Of a stretch of DNA of 64,000 nucleotides, positions 18,636-27,843 are shown in pieces. The position numbers were made by a program, and so were the translations under genes. This stretch comes from Streptomyces clavifer (GTDB lineage Bacteria > Actinomycetota > Actinomycetes > Streptomycetales > Streptomycetaceae), in contig BMWJ01000014.1 of assembly GCA_014651175.1 (NCBI GenBank), forward strand, positions 1 through 64,000, written 5' to 3'. How positions within the stretch are numbered: the first letter of the stretch is position 1; each line of letters opens with the position of its first letter. The notes beneath the pieces were generated by a model that was not told the origin of the DNA, made no database searches, and saw only the letters and a program-made list of their open reading frames with translations.

Positions 18636-19442
18636 TCAAGCGGTGGGCCCCGACTGGCACCGCGGACACCAGTAGGTGGGGCGGTAGGCCTGGTCCGCCT
18701 TGCGGATCGGCGTGCGACAGCGCAGGCAGGGCCGGCGGCCGCGGCCGTAGACGAACAGCCGCTCGTGCGTGCGGCCCCGGCCGTAGGCGGCGGTGGGGCC
18801 CGTCGTGGTCCGGTCGGGGCGGTCACGGTTGGCTTCCAGGAGCTGTTTGGCGGTGCCGACCAGACGTGTGGCCAGCGGCAGGGCGAGCTCGCCCACCGGC
18901 AGCCAGGGCGTGACACGGGCCATGAAGCAGAGCTCGCACTTGTAGACATTGCCGATTCCGGCCAGATTTCGCTGGTCCAGCAGCGCCTCGCCCAGGGGGC
19001 GCCCGGGCTCCGCGAGGAGATTGCGCAGGGCGGTGTCCGGATCCCAGCCGGGCCCCAGCAGATCGGGACCGAGGTGGCCGACGACCTGTTCCTCGTCCTT
19101 GGTGCGGAGGAGCTCGAGAACGGGGAGGCGATAGCCGACGGCGGTGCGCTCCGCGGTGCCCAGCACGGCCCGGATCTGGTGGTCGGGTCCGCCCCGCCAG
19201 CGTTCGCCCGGGCCGTAGACGCGCCAGGCACCGTCCATGCGCAGATGGCTGTGGAGGGTGAGACCGTCCTCGATGCGGGTGAGGAGGTGCTTGCCGCGTG
19301 CGGTGACATCGAGGACGGTCCGGCCGGTCAGGTCGGCCAGGGCGAACCGGGGCACCCGCAGATCGGAGCGGGTCAGCACATGACCCGCGAGCGCCGTGTC
19401 GAGACGCTTGGCGGTCTGCAGGACGGTGTCACCTTCGGGCAT
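18636..19442 (-). CDS. Endonuclease VIII-like DNA glycosylase (Nei/Fpg family)
   Basis: The protein has 268 aa and begins MPEGDTV, so catalytic Pro2 and Glu3 are present after Met removal. The central helix-two-turn-helix contains LLDQRNLAGIGNVYKCE, and the C-terminal zinc finger has four cysteines in CLRC-x16-CPRC. The enzyme excises oxidised bases and nicks at the abasic site. The PEGDT start resembles actinobacterial Nei2-type rather than Fpg proteins. It lies 78 bp downstream of lhr on the same strand, so the two repair genes may be co-transcribed. Confidence 0.9.
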   Translation of the reverse strand: MPEGDTVLQTAKRLDTALAGHVLTRSDLRVPRFALADLTGRTVLDVTARGKHLLTRIEDGLTLHSHLRMDGAWRVYGPGERWRGGPDHQIRAVLGTAERTAVGYRLPVLELLRTKDEEQVVGHLGPDLLGPGWDPDTALRNLLAEPGRPLGEALLDQRNLAGIGNVYKCELCFMARVTPWLPVGELALPLATRLVGTAKQLLEANRDRPDRTTTGPTAAYGRGRTHERLFVYGRGRRPCLRCRTPIRKADQAYRPTYWCPRCQSGPTA

Positions 19443-19520
19443 GTCTCCATGATGCGCGGCCCGGAGCCGTACGGGGCGGGCGACAGCCCGGCCGGCCCCG
19501 GGCAGGCACCCCGCACGGGC

Positions 19521-22500
19521 TCAGGCGCGCAGACGCAGCCCTCTCGGAGTGGCGAGGAAGCCGGCAGCCTCCAGGGTGCGCCCCAGGGGGGAGGTGAGGG
19601 ACGAGACGCCATTGGTGCGCTCCACGGTGACCGTGCCGAGCATTCCCGCGCGGGCCGCCGACGCGAGTGCCTCGGCCGCCGCGACGAGTGCCGGATCAGC
19701 GGGGTCGGCCGGCCAGGCCAGCAGCGTCTTGCCGCCGCGCTCCATGTACAGCGTCAGCTCACCGTCGACCAGGACGACCAGGGCTCCCGCCTTGCGGCCC
19801 GGCTTGTGCCCCGCGCCGTCGGGGGGCTCGGGCCAGGACAGCGCGGCGCCGTACGCGTTGGCCGGATCGGCGGCCGCGAGGACCAGTGCCCGGGGGGCCG
19901 TGCCGGGGTCGGTGCGGTCGCGGGCGGTGGATGCGGCCCTCAGCCGGTCCACGGCGCCGTCCATCGCGAACTGCGCGGCTCCCAGGCCCTCGACGACGTA
20001 CCCGCGGCGCGCCTGACCGCTGTCCTCGAACGCGGCGAGGATGCGGTACGTCGCGGAGAACCCGCCCTCGACACCCTCCGCCTGCACCGCGCCGCGTGTC
20101 ACCACCCCGTGGCGGTCGAGGAGTGTCCTGGCCAGCGCGTGCGCGCGGTGGGTCGGTTCGGGCTCCGCCGGGGGCAGCAGGGACCACCGGCCCGACACGG
20201 TCGGCGGGCCGGTGCGGGAGGCGGTACGGGCGGCCGCGGTCAGCGACCCGTAACGGCCGCGCGGCACATTGCGCTTCGCGCGGTGTGCGGTCGCGCCCGC
20301 CGTGCGGCCCGAGCCGAGGAGCGAACGCAGCGGGGCGAGGGTGTCGTTGGTGAGGCGGCCGGACCAGACCAGGTCCCAGAGGACGTCGGCCAGTTGGGGG
20401 TCCGTACTGTCCGGGTGGGTGGTGGCGCGCACCTGATCGGCGATCTGCCGGAAGAAGAGGCCGTACCCCCCGGAGAGGACCGCGAGGACCGATTCGTGCA
20501 GCGCGGTCTCCTCGAGCGGATGGGGCGGCGGCAGGAGCAGCGGTGCGCTGTCGGCGAGGTAGAGGGACAGCCAGCCGTCCTTCCCGGGGAGCGAGCCCGA
20601 ACCGGCCCAGACGACCTCGCCCGTGGTCGTGAGCTCGTCGAGCAGCGCGGGGGAGTACCCGGCGACCCGGCTCGGCAGGATCAGCTTCTCCAGGGCCGAC
20701 GCGGGGACCGGGGCGCCCTGCAACTGCTCGATGGCCCGGGCCAGCCCGTCGATCCCGCGCAGGCTGTTGTCGCCGAGGTGCTGCCACTGGGGCAGGAAGC
20801 CCGCCAGTGCGGCGGGTGGCACCGGCTCCAGCTCCTGGCGGAGCGCGGCGAGCGACCGGCGGCGCAGGCGCCGCAGCACTGTGGCGTCGCACCACTCCTG
20901 GCCGATGCCCGCGGGATGGAACTCTCCCTGGACGACGCGGCCCGATGCGGCGAGCCGCTGCAGCGCACCCTCCGTGACGGCGGCACCGAGGCCGAAGCGG
21001 CTCGCGGCGCGGGTGGTGGTGAACGGGCCGTGCGTGCGGGCATGACGGGCGAGGAGGTCGCCGAGCGGATCCTTCACCGGCTCGGTGAAGGCCTCGGGAA
21101 CGCCCACGGGCAGCGCGGTACCGAGCGCGTCCCGCAGCCGGCCCGCGTCCTCGATGGCCGCCCAGTGGGGGGATCCGCCGATGCGCACCCGGATGGCCCG
21201 CCGGGCCGTCTCCAGCTCCTGCGCCCACTGCGGCTCGGCACCGCGCTCGGCCAGCTCGGCGTCGGTCAGCGGGCCGAGCACACGCAGGAGATCGGCCACT
21301 CCCTCGACGTCCTTGATCCGCCTGTCCTCGGTCAGCCACTGCAGTTCCCGCTCCAGCTCGCCGAGGACATCGGCGTCGAGCAGCTCGCGGAGCTCCGCCT
21401 GGCCGAGCAGCTCGGCCAGCAGATGGGAGTCGAGCGAGAGCGCGGCGGCCCGCCGTTCGGCGAGCGGGGAGTCGCCCTCGTACAGGAACTGTGCGACGTA
21501 GCCGAAAAGGAGCGAGCGGGCGAAAGGCGAGGGCTCGGGGGTGGTCACCTCGACCAGGCGGATGCGGCGCGCCTCCAGGTCGCCCATCAGTTCCGTGAGA
21601 CCGGGGACGTCGAAGACGTCCTGGAGACACTCCCGGACCGCCTCCAGGACGATCGGGAAGGAACCGAACTCGGAGGCCACCTGCAGCAGCTGGGACGCGC
21701 GCTGCCGCTGCTGCCAGAGCGGGGTGCGCTTTCCGGGACTGCGCCGGGGCAGCAGCAGGGCGCGCGCGGCGCATTCGCGGAACCGGGAGGCGAACAGGGC
21801 CGAACCGCCGACCTGTTCGGTGACGACCTGGCTGATCTCCCCCTTGTCGAAGACCACGTCGGCGGCGCTGACGGGCGGCTGGTCGCTGTCGTAGCCGCCG
21901 CCGGGGAAGACCTGGCCCGGGTCGGTGCGACCGGGAGCACGGTCCGCCTCCCCGCCCGTATCCGCCGGTGCGGGATCGAAGTCGAGGAGATCCAGACCCA
22001 TCAGATCGGCGTCGGGCAGCCGCAGCACGATGCCGTCGTCCGCGTGCATGACCTGCGCGTCCATGCCGTACCGCTCGCTGAGCCGGGCGGACAGGGCGAG
22101 TGCCCACGGGGCGTGCACCTGGGCGCCGAACGGCGAATGCACCACGACCCGCCAGTCACCCAGCTCGTCGCGGAAGCGCTCGACGAGGATCGTCCGGTCG
22201 TCGGGGACGTGGCCGCAGGCACGTCGCTGCTCGTCCAGGTACGACAGGATGTTCTCCGCAGCCCACGCGTCGAGGCCCGCGGCGAGCAACCGGAGCCGGG
22301 CGTCCTCGGGGGAGAGCCCGCCGATCTCCCGCAGGAAAGCGCCCAGGGCACGGCCCAGCTCCAGCGGGCGGCCCAGCTGGTCGCCCTTCCAGAAGGGCAG
22401 CCGTCCCGGGACACCGGGGGCCGGCGTGACCAGGACCCGGTCCCTGGTGATGTCCTCGATCCGCCAGGACGTCGTACCCAGCGTGAAGACGTCGCCGACC

Positions 22501-24233
22501 CGCGACTCGTAGACCATCTCCTCGTCCAGCTCACCGACCCGCCCGCCGCCCTTCTTCGGGTCGGACCCCGCCAGGAAGACGCCGAAGAGGCCGCGGTCGG
22601 GAATGGTGCCGCCCGAGGTGACGGCGAGCCGCTGGGCGCCAGGGCGGCCCGTGACCGTACCGGAGACGCGGTCCCACACCACGCGGGGGCGCAACTCCGC
22701 GAAGGCGTCGGACGGATAGCGTCCGGCGAGCATGTCGAGCACGGCGGTGAACGCGGATTCGGGGAGTGAGGCGAACGGCGCGGCCCGGCGGACGAGGGCC
22801 AGCAGGTCGTCCGCCTGCCGGCTGTCGAGCGCGACCACGGCGACGATCTGCTGGGCGAGGACGTCCAGCGGGTTGGACGGGATCCGCAGTGCCTCGATGG
22901 CACCCACGCGCATCCGTTCGGTGACGACGGCGGCCTGGATCAGGTCGCCCCGGTACTTGGGGAAGACCACACCGGTGGACACCGCACCCACTTGGTGGCC
23001 GGCCCGGCCCACCCGCTGCAGCCCCGAGGCGACGGACGGTGGCGACTCGACCTGGATCACCAGGTCGACCGCGCCCATGTCGATGCCCAGCTCCAGACTC
23101 GACGTGGCGACCACGGCGGGCAGCCGGCCCGCCTTGAGGTCCTCCTCGACCTGGGAGCGCTGCTCCTTGGAGACCGAGCCGTGGTGCGCGCGGGCGAGCA
23201 GCGCGGGCGCTCCCTTGGCCGCTCCGGACTGAGCCATGATCTCGGCGGGGGAGTGGGCCTCGGGCAGCGGTCCGACGGACGTCTCCTCCTCGAAGGCCTC
23301 GCCCGTCGCCCGCTCGTACGCGATCTCGTTGAGCCGGTTGCACAGGCGCTCCGCCAGCCGCCGTGAATTCGCGAACACGATCGTGGAGCGGTGCGCCTGG
23401 ACGAGATCGGCGATGCGCTCCTCGACGTGCGGCCAGATGGACGGCTTCTCCGCCTCGCCCGTCCCGCCGTCGGTGGCCGGGGAGCCGCCCAGCTCGCCGA
23501 GATCCTCCACCGGGACGACGACGGACAGGTCGAACTCCTTGGCCGACGGGGGCTGGACGATCTCCACCCTGCGCTGCGGCGACAGGAACCGTGCCACCTC
23601 GTCGACCGGGCGGACCGTCGCCGACAGCCCGATACGCCGGGCGGGGCGCGGCAGCAGCTCGTCCAGACGCTCCAGGGAGACGGCGAGGTGGGCACCGCGC
23701 TTCGTGCCCGCGACGGCGTGCACCTCGTCCAGGATCACCGTCTCGACCCCCGCCAGCGCCTCCCGGGCCGAGGAGGTGAGCATCAGGAACAGCGATTCCG
23801 GAGTGGTGATGAGGATGTCCGGGGGCCTGGTCGCCATCGAGCGCCGCTCGGCCGGAGGGGTGTCGCCGGAGCGGATTCCCACCCGCACCTCCGGCTCGGG
23901 CATGCCCAGCCGCACCGACTCCTGGCGGATGCCCGTCAGCGGCGAGCGCAGATTGCGCTCCACATCGACCGCGAGCGCCTTCATGGGTGACACGTACAGC
24001 ACGCGGCAGCGCTTCTTCGCCTCCGCGGGCGGCGGCACCGCTGCCAGCCGGTCCAGCGAGGCGAGGAAGGCGGCCAGCGTCTTCCCGGAACCGGTCGGGG
24101 CGACGACCAGCACGTCGGAACCCTCGCCGATGGCCTGCCAGGCGCCCTCCTGCGCCGCGGTGGGCGCGTCGAAGGCGCCCGTGAACCAGCTGCGGGTAGC
24201 GGGTGAGAACGAGTCGAGTGCGGAACCGGCCAT
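19521..24233 (-). CDS. lhr: ATP-dependent DNA helicase Lhr
   Basis: The protein has 1570 aa. Helicase superfamily 2 motifs are visible: Walker A APTGSGKTLAAFLASLDRL near residue 45, DEVHAVAG for motif II, TTPESLFLML, and VGRAGHQVG for motif VI (~residue 395). These are followed by the Lhr core winged-helix/beta-barrel region and a long C-terminal domain ending in RGLRLRA. Lhr is a 3'-5' DNA/RNA helicase induced by DNA damage in mycobacteria. The ATG at 24233 is preferred over 24242 and 24344 because a PafBC-like motif places its -10 (CACGAT) 7 nt before it, which predicts a leaderless message. Confidence 0.92.
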   Translation of the reverse strand: MAGSALDSFSPATRSWFTGAFDAPTAAQEGAWQAIGEGSDVLVVAPTGSGKTLAAFLASLDRLAAVPPPAEAKKRCRVLYVSPMKALAVDVERNLRSPLTGIRQESVRLGMPEPEVRVGIRSGDTPPAERRSMATRPPDILITTPESLFLMLTSSAREALAGVETVILDEVHAVAGTKRGAHLAVSLERLDELLPRPARRIGLSATVRPVDEVARFLSPQRRVEIVQPPSAKEFDLSVVVPVEDLGELGGSPATDGGTGEAEKPSIWPHVEERIADLVQAHRSTIVFANSRRLAERLCNRLNEIAYERATGEAFEEETSVGPLPEAHSPAEIMAQSGAAKGAPALLARAHHGSVSKEQRSQVEEDLKAGRLPAVVATSSLELGIDMGAVDLVIQVESPPSVASGLQRVGRAGHQVGAVSTGVVFPKYRGDLIQAAVVTERMRVGAIEALRIPSNPLDVLAQQIVAVVALDSRQADDLLALVRRAAPFASLPESAFTAVLDMLAGRYPSDAFAELRPRVVWDRVSGTVTGRPGAQRLAVTSGGTIPDRGLFGVFLAGSDPKKGGGRVGELDEEMVYESRVGDVFTLGTTSWRIEDITRDRVLVTPAPGVPGRLPFWKGDQLGRPLELGRALGAFLREIGGLSPEDARLRLLAAGLDAWAAENILSYLDEQRRACGHVPDDRTILVERFRDELGDWRVVVHSPFGAQVHAPWALALSARLSERYGMDAQVMHADDGIVLRLPDADLMGLDLLDFDPAPADTGGEADRAPGRTDPGQVFPGGGYDSDQPPVSAADVVFDKGEISQVVTEQVGGSALFASRFRECAARALLLPRRSPGKRTPLWQQRQRASQLLQVASEFGSFPIVLEAVRECLQDVFDVPGLTELMGDLEARRIRLVEVTTPEPSPFARSLLFGYVAQFLYEGDSPLAERRAAALSLDSHLLAELLGQAELRELLDADVLGELERELQWLTEDRRIKDVEGVADLLRVLGPLTDAELAERGAEPQWAQELETARRAIRVRIGGSPHWAAIEDAGRLRDALGTALPVGVPEAFTEPVKDPLGDLLARHARTHGPFTTTRAASRFGLGAAVTEGALQRLAASGRVVQGEFHPAGIGQEWCDATVLRRLRRRSLAALRQELEPVPPAALAGFLPQWQHLGDNSLRGIDGLARAIEQLQGAPVPASALEKLILPSRVAGYSPALLDELTTTGEVVWAGSGSLPGKDGWLSLYLADSAPLLLPPPHPLEETALHESVLAVLSGGYGLFFRQIADQVRATTHPDSTDPQLADVLWDLVWSGRLTNDTLAPLRSLLGSGRTAGATAHRAKRNVPRGRYGSLTAAARTASRTGPPTVSGRWSLLPPAEPEPTHRAHALARTLLDRHGVVTRGAVQAEGVEGGFSATYRILAAFEDSGQARRGYVVEGLGAAQFAMDGAVDRLRAASTARDRTDPGTAPRALVLAAADPANAYGAALSWPEPPDGAGHKPGRKAGALVVLVDGELTLYMERGGKTLLAWPADPADPALVAAAEALASAARAGMLGTVTVERTNGVSSLTSPLGRTLEAAGFLATPRGLRLRA

Positions 24234-24240
24234 GCCACCC

Positions 24241-24263
24241 ATCGTGCACCCCGGCACTGACAA
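24241..24263 (-). promoter_or_regulatory. PafBC-type (RecA-NDp) DNA-damage promoter motif upstream of lhr
   Basis: On the minus strand TTGTCAGTG (24263-24255) is followed by 8 nt and then CACGAT (24246-24241), 7 nt before the ATG. The first part is perfect. The -10 departs from TANNNT at the first base. Confidence 0.65.
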
Positions 24264-24541
24264 CGGCCGGTGACGTGCCCGGCGCTCACCGGCCCGAACT
24301 GCGGGCAGGTGCCCGGACCTGCGGGAATGTCCGAATGGCGGCAACGGACCGCCGAATGAGTGGGGGATGCGCGGGCACTGCGCGCGGCCCCCACCCCGGA
24401 GGTGAGGTGCCTTCCTCCGGGCCGGGCACCCGCCCGTCGCGCTGCTGGGGCCCTCGAGAAGCCGTACGGGATGCTCCGCACACCTGCCTCACGGGAACGC
24501 TCCCCGGCCCGGCCCGGCCCGGCCCGGACGCCGGTCGCGGT

Positions 24542-25456
24542 TCAGCGGAGGCCGCGTCCGTACGCCCGGAGCGTCTGCAGGGCCTTGAGCGTCACGATCG
24601 GGCGCCCCTCCAGGGCCGTGCCGGGCGCCCACTGCCGCCAGCCGACCGGCCAGCCGCCGTCGGCCTGCTGCTCGTCCGCCAGGTGGTCCAGGCTGGTCTG
24701 CAGCTCGGCGTCGCTGAACCACCGGCGCGCGAAAGACCCGGGGGTGCGGGCGTAGTCGTAAGGGAAGTGGTGTTCCCCCGGCGCGTAACCCGGTGCCACC
24801 GGGTACTCGTCCCGCCGCCGCGGATCCAGCACCACCAGGTGCTGCTCACGGACCAGATGCCCCAGCCGGTCGGCAGCCGCTTCGGCACGGGCCCGGTCCG
24901 GGACGCCGTCCAGGAACGCGATCGCCGCCTCGATCTCGTACGGGTGCGACTGCTCCAGCGCGTCGACGGCGGCCCAGCAGAAGTCGGTGGCGCGGAACAG
25001 CCAGGCGTGCCACACCCGGTTGCGGTGCAGCAGTCCGACCACGGGCCCCGTCGTCAGCAGCTCGGCGGGCGGGTTGTCGACGACCGGGATGAAGGGGGCT
25101 GCGGGGTAGCCGCGCTGCGAGGGGTGCAGTGCGGGCAGCGCTCCTTCCTTCGTCGACGCGGCGGTCAGATAGCGGCAGATCCGTTCGACGCGCAGGCCGC
25201 CGCAACGACCGATCGAGTCGAGGACGCTCAGGGCGTGCGCGGTGTGCAGGGGCTGGCTCACCGGCCCGCGGAGATCGGGTTCCAGTGCGTGGCCGTAACC
25301 GCCGTCATCGTTCAGATGGGCGGCGAGGGCTGTCTCGACGGCGTCCGCGCTCCCCTCGAGGAAGAGATGGGCGAACCGCCGCTGCTCGAGGACACGGGCG
25401 GTGAGCCAGATGAACTGCTCGGCGCGGGCGAGGGTGTTTGCTCCGGTTCCAGCCAT
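24542..25456 (-). CDS. Uncharacterised protein with terpenoid-cyclase/prenyltransferase-like repeats
   Basis: The protein has 304 aa. Motifs NDDGGYGHALEPDLRGP (~residues 50-65) and QQADGGWPVGW near the C-terminus resemble the QW-like turns of the alpha/alpha barrel shared by squalene cyclases and protein prenyltransferases. The catalytic DxDD or zinc residues of those enzymes are not apparent, so no activity is assigned. The ATG at 25456 is preceded 6 nt upstream by TACGGT (25468-25463) with no Shine-Dalgarno, as expected for a leaderless message. It is divergent from the DUF3046 gene. Confidence 0.72.
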   Translation of the reverse strand: MAGTGANTLARAEQFIWLTARVLEQRRFAHLFLEGSADAVETALAAHLNDDGGYGHALEPDLRGPVSQPLHTAHALSVLDSIGRCGGLRVERICRYLTAASTKEGALPALHPSQRGYPAAPFIPVVDNPPAELLTTGPVVGLLHRNRVWHAWLFRATDFCWAAVDALEQSHPYEIEAAIAFLDGVPDRARAEAAADRLGHLVREQHLVVLDPRRRDEYPVAPGYAPGEHHFPYDYARTPGSFARRWFSDAELQTSLDHLADEQQADGGWPVGWRQWAPGTALEGRPIVTLKALQTLRAYGRGLR

Positions 25457-25536
25457 GGACCGACCGTAGAGGGCGAAGCACCGCCCGCAGGGCCCACCCG
25501 GCTCGGCTGCACTCTCAGGGGCGGGATACTGGAGGC

Positions 25537-25731
25537 ATGCGGTTGACGATTTTCTGGGAGCGGATGGCGGACCACTTCGGTGAGGGGTACGCGGATTCCT
25601 TCGCACGCGACCATGTGATGGCCGAGCTCGGCGGCCGCACGGTGCACGAGGCACTGGCCGCGGGCTGGGAGGCCAAGGACGTCTGGCGCGGCGTCTGTTC
25701 GGCGGTCGGTATTCCGGCGGACAGGCGCTGA
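25537..25731 (+). CDS. DUF3046 small protein
   Basis: The 64-aa protein (MRLTIFWERMADHFGEGYA...) belongs to the actinobacterial DUF3046 family. Members sit just upstream of recA in Mycobacterium too. Function is unknown. The ATG is preceded by GGAGGC at only 1 nt spacing, which is too close for normal Shine-Dalgarno use. GATACT lies 6 nt upstream, so a leaderless start is possible. Confidence 0.85.
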   Translation: MRLTIFWERMADHFGEGYADSFARDHVMAELGGRTVHEALAAGWEAKDVWRGVCSAVGIPADRR

Positions 25732-25772
25732 GCACCGCGATCCCGGCAGACGGGGGACAGGATGTACCAGCA

Positions 25773-27014
25773 GTGAGCGAGACTTCTCCCGTGGCACCGA
25801 CAGACGAGACCGCTCAGACCCAGCCGCCCGCCTCACCGCCCGTCCCGCCGGCTGCTCCACCCAACCCGCCGCCCGGCACCGGTCCTGTCCGTATGCCCGG
25901 CTGGCTGCCGCGGGCCATGGTCATGGCGCTGGCGCTCTACGGTGTCTTCCAGCTGGGCAGCTGGGCCTTCTACCAGCTCATCGGACTGCTGACCAACGTC
26001 CTCATCGCCTTCTTCCTGGCGCTGGCCATCGAGCCGGCGGTGGGCCGCATGGCGGGACGCGGGATGCGGCGGGGGCTCGCCACCTTCCTCGTCTTCCTCG
26101 CTGTGCTGATCGCCGGGGTCGGCTTCGTCGTCATGCTCGGCTCGATGCTCGCCGGTCAGATCATCGACATGGTCGAGGAGTTCCCCAAGTACCTCGACTC
26201 GGTGATCAACTGGGTCAACCAGACCTTCCGCACCGAGCTCTCCCGGGTCGAGGTGCAGGACAGCCTGCTGCACTCCGACTGGCTCCAGAAGTACGTGCAG
26301 AACAGTGCGACCGGTGTGCTCGACGTCTCCACCACCGTGCTCGGCGGGCTGTTCCGGCTGCTGATGATCTTCCTGTTCTCGTTCTACTTCGCTGCCGACG
26401 GCCCCCGGCTGCGGCGGGCCCTGTGCTCCGTGCTGCCGCCCTCCCGGCAGACCGAGGTGCTGCGCGCCTGGGAGATCGCGGTGGACAAGACCGGCGGCTA
26501 CATATACTCGCGCGGACTGATGGCGCTGATCTCCGGTGCGGCGCACTACATCCTGCTGGTGGTCCTCGGCGTGCCCTACGCGCCGGCGCTCGCGGTCTGG
26601 GTCGGCCTCGTCTCGCAGTTCATCCCCACGATCGGTACGTACCTGGCCGGTGCGTTGCCGATGCTGATCGCCTTCACCGTCAACCCCTGGTACGCACTGT
26701 GGGTTCTCGGTTTCGTCGTGGTCTACCAGCAGTTCGAGAACTACGTGCTGCAGCCGAAGCTCACGTCCAAGACGGTCGACATCCACCCCGCGGTCGCCTT
26801 CGGATCGGTGGTCGCGGGCACCGCGCTGATGGGGGCCGTGGGGGCCCTGATCGCCATCCCGGCCGTCGCGACGCTGCAGGCGTTCCTGGGCGTGTACGTG
26901 AAGCGCTACGACGTGACGGACGACCCGAGGGTGCAGGGGGCCCACCAGCGGCGCCGCGGCGAGCCGGTACTGAGACGGATCCGCAGGGCGGTCGGGGGCA
27001 ACCGGGAACGCTGA
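25773..27014 (+). CDS. AI-2E family membrane transporter (TqsA/PerM type)
   Basis: The 413-aa protein has a Pro-rich cytosolic N-terminus (~1-45) followed by about eight transmembrane segments, among them VFQLGSWAFYQLIGLLTNVLIAFFLALAIEP (cited as LLTNVLIAFFLALAIEP), FLVFLAVLIAGVGFVVMLG and the C-terminal pair near FTVNPWYALWVLGFVVVYQ. The family was named for a putative autoinducer-2 exporter, but many members are Na+/H+ or other antiporters, so the substrate is unknown. It starts at a GTG 41 nt after the DUF3046 gene, likely in one transcript. Confidence 0.85.
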   Translation: MSETSPVAPTDETAQTQPPASPPVPPAAPPNPPPGTGPVRMPGWLPRAMVMALALYGVFQLGSWAFYQLIGLLTNVLIAFFLALAIEPAVGRMAGRGMRRGLATFLVFLAVLIAGVGFVVMLGSMLAGQIIDMVEEFPKYLDSVINWVNQTFRTELSRVEVQDSLLHSDWLQKYVQNSATGVLDVSTTVLGGLFRLLMIFLFSFYFAADGPRLRRALCSVLPPSRQTEVLRAWEIAVDKTGGYIYSRGLMALISGAAHYILLVVLGVPYAPALAVWVGLVSQFIPTIGTYLAGALPMLIAFTVNPWYALWVLGFVVVYQQFENYVLQPKLTSKTVDIHPAVAFGSVVAGTALMGAVGALIAIPAVATLQAFLGVYVKRYDVTDDPRVQGAHQRRRGEPVLRRIRRAVGGNRER

Positions 27015-27677
27015 GCCGGGACCGGCTCGGCGATCTCGCATGACATCGGCCGGCGGCCCGGACCCTCGGTCTCGGTGACGCGTCTCCGGACTCCGGGGCG
27101 TCCGCCGTCCGGATCGGCGATTCGCGGGTCCGCACCGGCTGTTCGCTCGACAGCGACTGCGCGTACCGGTGCACCGCCTCCTGCCTCCTGCCCCCGTGCG
27201 GTCGTCGCCCGCCCGGCGCACGCGGGTACGCGGAGACGGCGGAGCGAGCCGAAAAGTGACGGGATCACGCCGGTCTGCTCGGTGGCAGCCGCAGGCTTCG
27301 CCTCCTTGGCCACCGCCTGTTCGCCGAGGTGCGCGGTGGTCGCCCCGACGGCCTCCCGCCGGTCCGTCTCCGATCACACGGAGCGTTCGTGCGTCCCGTT
27401 GACGTACGCGGTGGTACCGGTCCCGTCCTTGGACGGACGGCGATGCCGTCGGCACCGCGTGCGTGTCCTCGGCGCCGGGCGTGGTCTCCTCCGGCTGGTC
27501 GCGCGGACCGCCCGGATCACTCGGAGATGTCGTCGCCCTCCTCGTCGCCATGGCCACGGGGAGGGCGGTGATGTGCCCGCCTTTGCTCGGCGAGATCGTG
27601 CTCGTGTCACGTTATAAGGCGATATTCTCGACTGCGTCGACCGGGTATCCCGCTCGCGGAGGCCCCGTGTGGTGCGC
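27015..27677 (-). other. 660-bp stretch without an intact gene; possible decayed minus-strand gene
   Basis: No intact coding region is convincing here. On the minus strand, protein-like segments with GC-rich third positions occur in all three frames in succession, separated by stops or frame changes: DISE-stop near 27525, EETTPGAEDTHAVPTASP near 27440-27490, AYVNGTHERSV-stop-SETDRREAVGATTAHLGEQ near 27300-27410, then HRYAQSLSSEQPVRTRESP near 27110-27175. This is what a gene broken by frameshifts and nonsense changes would look like, but the call is by eye. The 180-codon plus-strand frame at 27075-27617 has an Arg/Pro-rich composition typical of an antisense shadow. Confidence 0.3.
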
Positions 27678-27705
27678 TTGACACCAAAATCGAACATCCA
27701 TTCTT
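27678..27705 (+). promoter_or_regulatory. recA upstream promoter with LexA (SOS) box
   Basis: TTGACA at 27678-27683 is a consensus -35. TCGAACATCCATTCTT (27690-27705) matches the actinobacterial LexA box GAAC-N4-GTTC with one mismatch in the right half, and lies where bound LexA would block the -35/-10 spacer. The matching -10 is uncertain (TTCTTA or TATGGA). Confidence 0.65.
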
Positions 27706-27777
27706 ATGGAATTCCGGCCGGGTTTTTCCGGTCCCGGCCGCGGAGTTGTCCACAGGCCGGGAGGACGTCGATGCCCA

Positions 27778-27800
27778 TTGTCAGTGGCAGGGGTTAGCGT
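27778..27800 (+). promoter_or_regulatory. recA downstream promoter, PafBC (RecA-NDp) motif
   Basis: TTGTCAGTG (27778-27786), then 8 nt, then TAGCGT (27795-27800) is a perfect match to TTGTCRGTG-N8-TANNNT, the LexA-independent DNA-damage promoter bound by PafBC in mycobacteria. A GTG at 27808, 7 nt after the -10, is in frame with recA. Confidence 0.85.
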
Positions 27801-27843
27801 CTGTGACGTGAAGCGATCGACTCAAGCAAATCGGGTGGAACCC

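Noticed and set aside
18765-22769. Very long plus-strand open frame (1334 codons) opposite nei and lhr
   Set aside because: It lies antisense to two clear genes, its product is rich in Arg/Gly/Gln without any domain, and it has no Shine-Dalgarno. It is a shadow of high-GC coding DNA.
27075-27617. 180-codon plus-strand open frame between the AI-2E gene and recA
   Set aside because: Its product is Arg/Pro/Ala-rich with no domain, and third-position GC is better explained by ancient coding on the other strand.
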